Shown here: positions 6,654-10,882 of the stretch, piece after piece
How the letters are laid out: the number at the start of each line of letters is the position of its first letter
How positions within the stretch are numbered: position 1 is the first letter of the stretch
Assembly: GCA_009691925.1 (NCBI GenBank)
Contig: SIAG01000104.1
Span: 1 to 10,882 of the forward strand
DNA: 10,882 nucleotides
Reading direction: 5' to 3'
DNA from: Planctomycetaceae bacterium
GTDB taxonomy: Bacteria > Planctomycetota > Planctomycetia > Pirellulales > UBA1268
The notes under the pieces: model-generated
The model's input: only the letters and a program-made list of their open reading frames with translations
What the model was told of the DNA's origin: nothing
Database searches by the model: none
Position numbers and translations under genes: made by a program

Positions 6654-6984
6654 CTCGTGGATCGAACAGGTCGCCGCCTGCGAGCGGGGTAGATCGCTGC
6701 GAGAATGATGCGGATTGGGTCTGGGGCGAACCCCGGACTTTTCTGGGAATCCGGATCAACGCTTTGGGTTTGGAACCTCCGACGGAACGCGGCGACCGAG
6801 TGTTCGAAGTTCGGTGTCACCGGGGTGGCCTTGGGCGGTCCCCCTGGTGGCGGCCGCCGGACTGATCCGGCGACGAGAATGTTTTCGTCAGACCACCGGG
6901 AGAGATTTGAGTCGATTTCCCCGCCGCCCCACTTTCCGGCACGTTCGTTTCACTCCGCACCGGACGTTCCCCCCTGCTCCACCG

Positions 6985-8301
6985 ATGAACCAACGCCAGA
7001 TCACCACCGCCCCCCACGGCCATCTCCTCACCCACGCCGGGGTCTGGACCCCCGACGGGGCATGGATCTGCTACGACATTCGCTCGGATCCCGCCGGTGC
7101 GATGTTCGACGGCACGAGGATCGAGCGGGTCGAGGTGGCGACCGGTCGGGTCGAGGTGCTCTACGAGTCGCGCGACGGTGCCTGCTGTGGAGTCGTCACC
7201 GCCAGTCCGGTCGACGACCGGGTGGTGTTCATCCTTGGCCCCGAGCGTCCCACGGCTGACTGGTCGTACGGCCCCGCCCGCCGCCGCGGGGTCATCCTCC
7301 GCTGCGGCGCTCGCGGCACCGTCGAGCCCCTCGACGCCCGCGATCTCGTCTCTCCCTATACCCCTGGCGCGCTGCGCGGTGGCACTCATGTCCACCAATT
7401 CTCTCCTGATGGCCGAATGGTGAGCTTCACCTACGAAGATGCCATCCTCGATGCGGCGGCGGGCGCCGAAGGGCACGAGCGCAACCTCCGCGCGGTGGGG
7501 GTGAGCGCCGGTGATCGGCAGGTGAGCGTGCCGCACTCCCATCCCCGCAACCACGACGGCGGTGCCTGGAGCGTCCTCGTCACCGACCTCGACGACCAAC
7601 CCCCCGCCGGCAGCAACGCGATCAGCCGGGCCTGCGAGGAGGCCTGGATCGGCAGCGCCGGTTACCGCCGCCCCGACGGGAGCCAGCAGCGGCTGGCCCT
7701 CGCCTTCCAGGGAACGGTCGTCACGCCGGCTGGTGGAGCGATCAGCGAGGTGTTCGTCGTCGACCTTCCGGACGGCGACGCGCCGACCGGCGGATTCGAC
7801 ACCCCCGGCAGCGGCCCGCTCGCCGGCACGCCGACCACGCGGCCGCGTCCTCCGGCGGGGGTCGTCCAACGCCGGCTCACGTTCACCGCCGGGCGCGTTC
7901 ATCCCGGGCTCCAGGGGCCACGACACTGGCCGCGGTCGACCCCAGACGGGGAAAAAATCGCGTATCTCGCCCGCGACGAGGTCGGCGTCGTGCAGCTGTT
8001 CACAGTCAGCCCGCGCGGCGGGGAAGCGCGGCAGGTAACCCGGCAGCAAACGAGCATCGCCAGCGCCTTCAGCTGGAGCCCTGCCGGGGATCGGCTGGCG
8101 TGTGTCATCGACGGGAGCGTGTGCCTCGTCGACGCGCGGGACGGCGAGGTCGTGCGGCTCACGCCGCAAAAGGACGAGCCGGCGCCGCTCCCGGAGGCGT
8201 GCGTCTTCTCCCCCGCCGGCCGCCGCGTGGCCTACGTGCGTCGGGTCGAGAGTTCCGCCGGGGAGTTCAATCAGCTGTTCACGGTCGACGTGCCCGACTG
8301 A
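6985..8301 (+). CDS. YidR-like DUF3748 beta-propeller protein
   Basis: The product has 438 residues and resembles Escherichia coli YidR (DUF3748), an uncharacterised protein of similar size. It opens MNQRQITTAPHGHLLTHAGVWTPDG and carries family-like blocks: YTPGALRGGTHVHQFSPDG (125-143), the NxxxRAxEEAWIG region (about 211-223), VVQRRLTF (293-300), HPGL..PRHW (306-315) and GVVQLF (334-339). TolB/PD40-type propeller blades show as TPDGAWICYD (22-31), SPDGRMVSF (140-148), TPDGEKIAYLARD (319-331) and SPAGRRVAY (409-417). There is no signal peptide or membrane segment, so a cytosolic location is likely. The ATG at 6985 matches the family N-terminus; an open extension to 6715 is ignored because it is not family-like. 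No Shine-Dalgarno site is seen. The biochemical role is unknown. It faces the cytochrome/HEAT gene across a 91-bp gap. Confidence 0.85.
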   Translation: MNQRQITTAPHGHLLTHAGVWTPDGAWICYDIRSDPAGAMFDGTRIERVEVATGRVEVLYESRDGACCGVVTASPVDDRVVFILGPERPTADWSYGPARRRGVILRCGARGTVEPLDARDLVSPYTPGALRGGTHVHQFSPDGRMVSFTYEDAILDAAAGAEGHERNLRAVGVSAGDRQVSVPHSHPRNHDGGAWSVLVTDLDDQPPAGSNAISRACEEAWIGSAGYRRPDGSQQRLALAFQGTVVTPAGGAISEVFVVDLPDGDAPTGGFDTPGSGPLAGTPTTRPRPPAGVVQRRLTFTAGRVHPGLQGPRHWPRSTPDGEKIAYLARDEVGVVQLFTVSPRGGEARQVTRQQTSIASAFSWSPAGDRLACVIDGSVCLVDARDGEVVRLTPQKDEPAPLPEACVFSPAGRRVAYVRRVESSAGEFNQLFTVDVPD

Positions 8302-8361
8302 CTGGCGCGCGGAGGAGGCTTGGATCTCGACCGCAGCGATTCGGTCGCCGATCCGGCAACG

Positions 8362-8379
8362 CTCGGCTGGTGAGCCGGG
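8362..8379. terminator. small hairpin between convergent genes
   Basis: CTCGGCT and AGCCGGG pair (7 bp, one wobble) around a GGTG loop in the 91-bp gap between the convergent yidR-like and HEAT/cytochrome genes. There is no T-run on either side. It may help end transcription from either direction, but it is short and could be chance. Confidence 0.25.
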
Positions 8380-8392
8380 ATGAGACCTCGGC

Positions 8393-10882
8393 TCAGGGCT
8401 CCATCAGGAATCGGATCAGGTCGCGGGCCTCGGTTTCATCGAGCCGATCGAGGATCCCCTCCGGCATCAGCGACACGCCGCCGTCGATCACCGTCTCGAC
8501 GTCGTCCAGGGCAACCGTCTCCTCACCGGTCGGTGTCCGAAGGAGGAGCGTCTCGGCAGTCCGGCGGGGGATGATGCCCGAGAGGACGCGGCCGTCGGCG
8601 AGGACCACCTGCTTCATCCGGTAGTCAGGGGAGACCGTGGCGCTCGGGGTGACGATGTTGGCGAGGAGGTAGTCGAGATCGCGTCGCCCCGAGCCGGTCA
8701 GATCGGGGCCGAGGGCGCCCCCCTCGCCGTGCATCCGGTGGCAGGCGGCACATTGCCGCCCCCAAACCTCCCGACCGGCGGCCGGGTCGGCTGTCGCCAG
8801 TCGATCGGGGCCGAGGCGTTGGCGCCAGGCGTCGATGTCGGCCGGTGCGTCGTGCTGGGGGGCGTCCGGGGAGACCGGCCGGCCGGCGACGAGCGGCCCG
8901 AGGCGGGTCCCCAGTGACTTGTCACCGAGTCCGGCAAGCTGCCTTGCCACCAGTGGGGTGAGGAGGGTGCGCGGGAGGATCCCCTGCTCAATGGCATCGA
9001 TCAGGCGTGTGGCCCAGGGAGCGCGGGAGGCGAGGGCCGATACGGCTGCGTCGCGGACGGGAGCGGCGCAATCGTGAGCGCACTCCAGCAGCCGCCCGGC
9101 ATCCTCCGGCGTGCCGGCCGCGAGCAGGCCGCGGATCGCCGTGGCGGCTAGGTCGGGTTCGGCGAGCAGGTCACGGGCGGTGGCCGCCGCCGCCGCGGCC
9201 CGGACGTCGATGAGGGCGTCGAGCGCGGCGGCCCGGCGCGCCGCGAAGAGCGTGGAATCCCGCGCGATCGACTCGAGGTGCGCTCCGCCGCGCGGAGTGC
9301 CGAAAAGGGCGTCGAGCCGGGCGGCGTCGTCGAGCCGATCCTCATCGTCGGCCGCGGCAGCGAGGGCCTGCCGGAAACCCTCCCAACCGTCCGGGGCCTC
9401 GACGCCACGTCGGCCCCGCCACCCGGCGACGAGGCCGGCGAGGCAGTCGTCGAAACCGGCGGGCCCCTCGGCGGCCGCGGCGGCGAGGAGGAGGGGCCGG
9501 GCGGCCGCGGCATCGCCGCCGGTCACCCGCCGGGCGATGGAGCGCCGCAGAGCGGGCCAGCGGGATTCGGCGGCCGCGGGGACGCCGGCCGCCCGCCAGA
9601 CACCGATCACGCCGTCTGGATCGGCGACGAATGCCGGGAGGAGGCCGACCCAAAGCATCGCACCGAGATCATGGTGATCGGCCCCCAGTGCCCGCGGAGC
9701 CGTGTCAGGGGGGCCAAAGTCGAGGCCGACGGGTGTCGCGGCCACGCTCTCCGGCTCCGTCTTCGCGACAAGCGCTGCCGCGATCCGCGCCCTGTGGATC
9801 GGCGGAAGCCGCGAAAGAAGGCAGGCCAGCGCCAGCCGGACCTCCGGATCGGTCTCCGTCAGCGCGAGGCGCTCGAGGGCATCAAGGGTGAATCCGCGCA
9901 CGCCCGGTTCGACCACGGGCCGATGCCCGAGGACGGTGTCGATCGGCCAGGGATCTGCGAGGAGGCGGAGGGCCTCGGCGCGGACCGCCGGCGTGGGGTC
10001 GTCGAGAAGCAACGAGAGTCGAGGCTCGTCGATCCGCTGAAGTCCCCACAGTCCCCACAGGCCACGGAGCCGCAGGGAGGGAGTGTCGCTGTGCGCGAGG
10101 AGCTCGTCGAGCACTGGCACGATGCGGGCGAGCACGCCCTGCGAATCACCGGCGGCGTGCCGATCGGCGAGGAGTCGCAGCGCCATCCGGGCATGCCAGC
10201 GATCGGTCGAGAGGAGTCGGACGAGGGCCGCGGTGTCGAGGGCTTCCAGATCGGTGCCGGGCACGATGGGAGGGGCCGGGGCATCGGCCCCGCCGAAACC
10301 AAACGTGTAGATCCGGCCGCTCGTGCGGTGGACCCCCGTCCCCTCGTGGCATTCGCCCGTGTCGCTCCAGTCGAGGATCGCCAGGGAATGCCCCGGGAGA
10401 TCCAGGAGATCGGTGCCGCGGAAGAAGGGATCGCCAAACCGGGCCAGATCGGGCTCGTGTCGCCCGACAATACCGGTCGGCTCGGCGTCGAGCCGGTCGA
10501 CATTGATCCGCCGGCCGTGAAGATTCAGCGTCAGCAGCCGGCCGCGGAGCGCCTCTGGCCAGCCTGGCTCGTCGGGCACGATGACGCACCCGGTGTGGGC
10601 ATGGCCGCCGCCGTGGGCATCGGCTCGGCCGTCGCGCGACTCGGTCCAGTGCTGGCTGGAATCGAAATGGTCGTGGTCGGCGTGGGGGCCGAGTGGTTCG
10701 GGGATCCAGGGATGGGGCTCGATGGTGTGGGAGCGGGCGTAATGAGCGCCGGGGAGCACGCGCCACAGGTGGCCATTGTCTGCTTCTCCACCGCAAGTCT
10801 CTTCTTTTTTTATTCCTAGTCTCTCCCTTTGTCTTCCGCATTTCGTCGTCGCCGATTGGCATCGTCTATGTGTTTCGGGAGG
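8393..10882 (-). CDS. planctomycete-type HEAT-repeat protein with C-terminal heme c domain, 5' end not seen
   Basis: Numbering from the GTG at 10759 (788 residues): LPGAHY, then HAHTGCVI (53-60), NLHGRRIN (79-86), GRHEPD (99-104) and DWSDTGECH to HRTSGRIY (130-151). These match the end of the membrane-bound dehydrogenase-type propeller domain (TIGR02604-like). An alpha-helical HEAT-like region covers about 170-620. The C-terminal domain (about 660-788) has the heme-binding CAACH motif (670-674) and the LGPDLTGSGRR / ADGRVLSG / LMPEGIL features of the Pirellula/Verrucomicrobium heme domain (TIGR02603-like). Such proteins are exported, usually about 1,000 residues long, and probably oxidise sugars or alcohols and pass electrons to heme. 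Here the signal peptide and most of the propeller are missing. Family-like residues extend upstream to about 10778 (NGHLWRV). The frame has no stop to the window edge, and GTG 10759 is the only common start codon, so the gene is treated as 5'-partial. Confidence 0.82.
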   Translation of the reverse strand, partial: PPETHRRCQSATTKCGRQRERLGIKKEETCGGEADNGHLWRVLPGAHYARSHTIEPHPWIPEPLGPHADHDHFDSSQHWTESRDGRADAHGGGHAHTGCVIVPDEPGWPEALRGRLLTLNLHGRRINVDRLDAEPTGIVGRHEPDLARFGDPFFRGTDLLDLPGHSLAILDWSDTGECHEGTGVHRTSGRIYTFGFGGADAPAPPIVPGTDLEALDTAALVRLLSTDRWHARMALRLLADRHAAGDSQGVLARIVPVLDELLAHSDTPSLRLRGLWGLWGLQRIDEPRLSLLLDDPTPAVRAEALRLLADPWPIDTVLGHRPVVEPGVRGFTLDALERLALTETDPEVRLALACLLSRLPPIHRARIAAALVAKTEPESVAATPVGLDFGPPDTAPRALGADHHDLGAMLWVGLLPAFVADPDGVIGVWRAAGVPAAAESRWPALRRSIARRVTGGDAAAARPLLLAAAAAEGPAGFDDCLAGLVAGWRGRRGVEAPDGWEGFRQALAAAADDEDRLDDAARLDALFGTPRGGAHLESIARDSTLFAARRAAALDALIDVRAAAAAATARDLLAEPDLAATAIRGLLAAGTPEDAGRLLECAHDCAAPVRDAAVSALASRAPWATRLIDAIEQGILPRTLLTPLVARQLAGLGDKSLGTRLGPLVAGRPVSPDAPQHDAPADIDAWRQRLGPDRLATADPAAGREVWGRQCAACHRMHGEGGALGPDLTGSGRRDLDYLLANIVTPSATVSPDYRMKQVVLADGRVLSGIIPRRTAETLLLRTPTGEETVALDDVETVIDGGVSLMPEGILDRLDETEARDLIRFLMEP

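Larger units (their letters stand above)
6374..6984. other. 611-bp intergenic region between divergent genes
   Basis: This stretch separates the acidic-protein gene (-) from the yidR-like gene (+). It contains the ribosome-binding site and a candidate promoter of the former, and a strong hairpin at 6626-6653. Several short perfect stems lie in 6720-6880: GGGG/CCCC at 6723-6734 (a TTCG loop on the minus strand), CCGGA/TCCGG around 6733-6755, and GCCGGA/TCCGGC at 6856-6871. No tRNA or known RNA fold was recognised. Frames that cross it (for example 6545-6820 minus and 6715-6984 plus) encode arginine/proline-rich products without family features. No clear yidR promoter was found. Confidence 0.5.

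Noticed and set aside
6655..6780. Possible tRNA or known structured RNA on the minus strand before the orphan terminator
   Set aside because: No acceptor stem, T-loop (GTTCGA with pairing arms) or CCA end could be fitted; TTCGA occurs without complementary flanks.
9278..10819. Long plus-strand open frame (513 codons) opposite the HEAT/cytochrome gene
   Set aside because: It is a low-information G/R/E-rich product on the antisense of a well-supported gene; stop codons are rare in this frame because of GC bias.

Overview
The window looks like a fragment of a GC-rich planctomycete (Planctomycetota, probably Pirellulales-like) chromosome. The evidence is a HEAT-repeat/cytochrome c protein of the type expanded in the Planctomycetes-Verrucomicrobia group, a secreted acidic protein ending in an SHD1-like domain (common in planctomycetes), several genes without a clear Shine-Dalgarno site, and strongly GC-biased third codon positions. 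The lineage is inferred from gene content only. There is no rRNA, tRNA or CRISPR array.

Layout. (1) 1-524: an AT-richer patch with three tiny minus-strand membrane-protein genes of about 51 codons each. Two share a TAATG stop/start overlap, and the second and third look like tandem paralogues. The last runs off the left edge. (2) 525-1082: no intact gene. A decayed IS1380-like transposase remnant lies at about 835-984, where composition changes to GC-rich. (3) 1083-3407 (-): a 12-helix RND/MMPL-type exporter. (4) 3408-3610: a short divergent promoter region. (5) 3611-4816 (+): phosphoglycerate kinase, followed by a perfect 12-bp hairpin. (6) 4913-6373 (-): a secreted, very acidic protein with a C-terminal SHD1-like domain, starting at TTG. 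(7) 6374-6984: 611 bp without a gene, holding a strong terminator hairpin whose T-rich tail is on the minus strand, where no gene is found to be terminated. (8) 6985-8301 (+): a YidR-like (DUF3748) beta-propeller protein. (9) 8393-10882 (-): a HEAT-repeat protein with a C-terminal c-type heme site, convergent with the yidR-like gene. It lacks the usual N-terminal propeller, and its frame stays open to the right edge.

The large genes are mostly single units that alternate in direction; only the three small genes look like an operon. No pathway links the large genes. Pgk is central glycolysis, the exporter and the acidic protein are envelope functions, and the HEAT/cytochrome protein belongs to a family thought to act in periplasmic oxidation of sugars or alcohols. 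Points worth a second look are the small-membrane-protein cluster with its composition break, the orphan minus-strand terminator, the exporter's lost acidic residue in helix 4, and the missing N-terminal half of the cytochrome protein.
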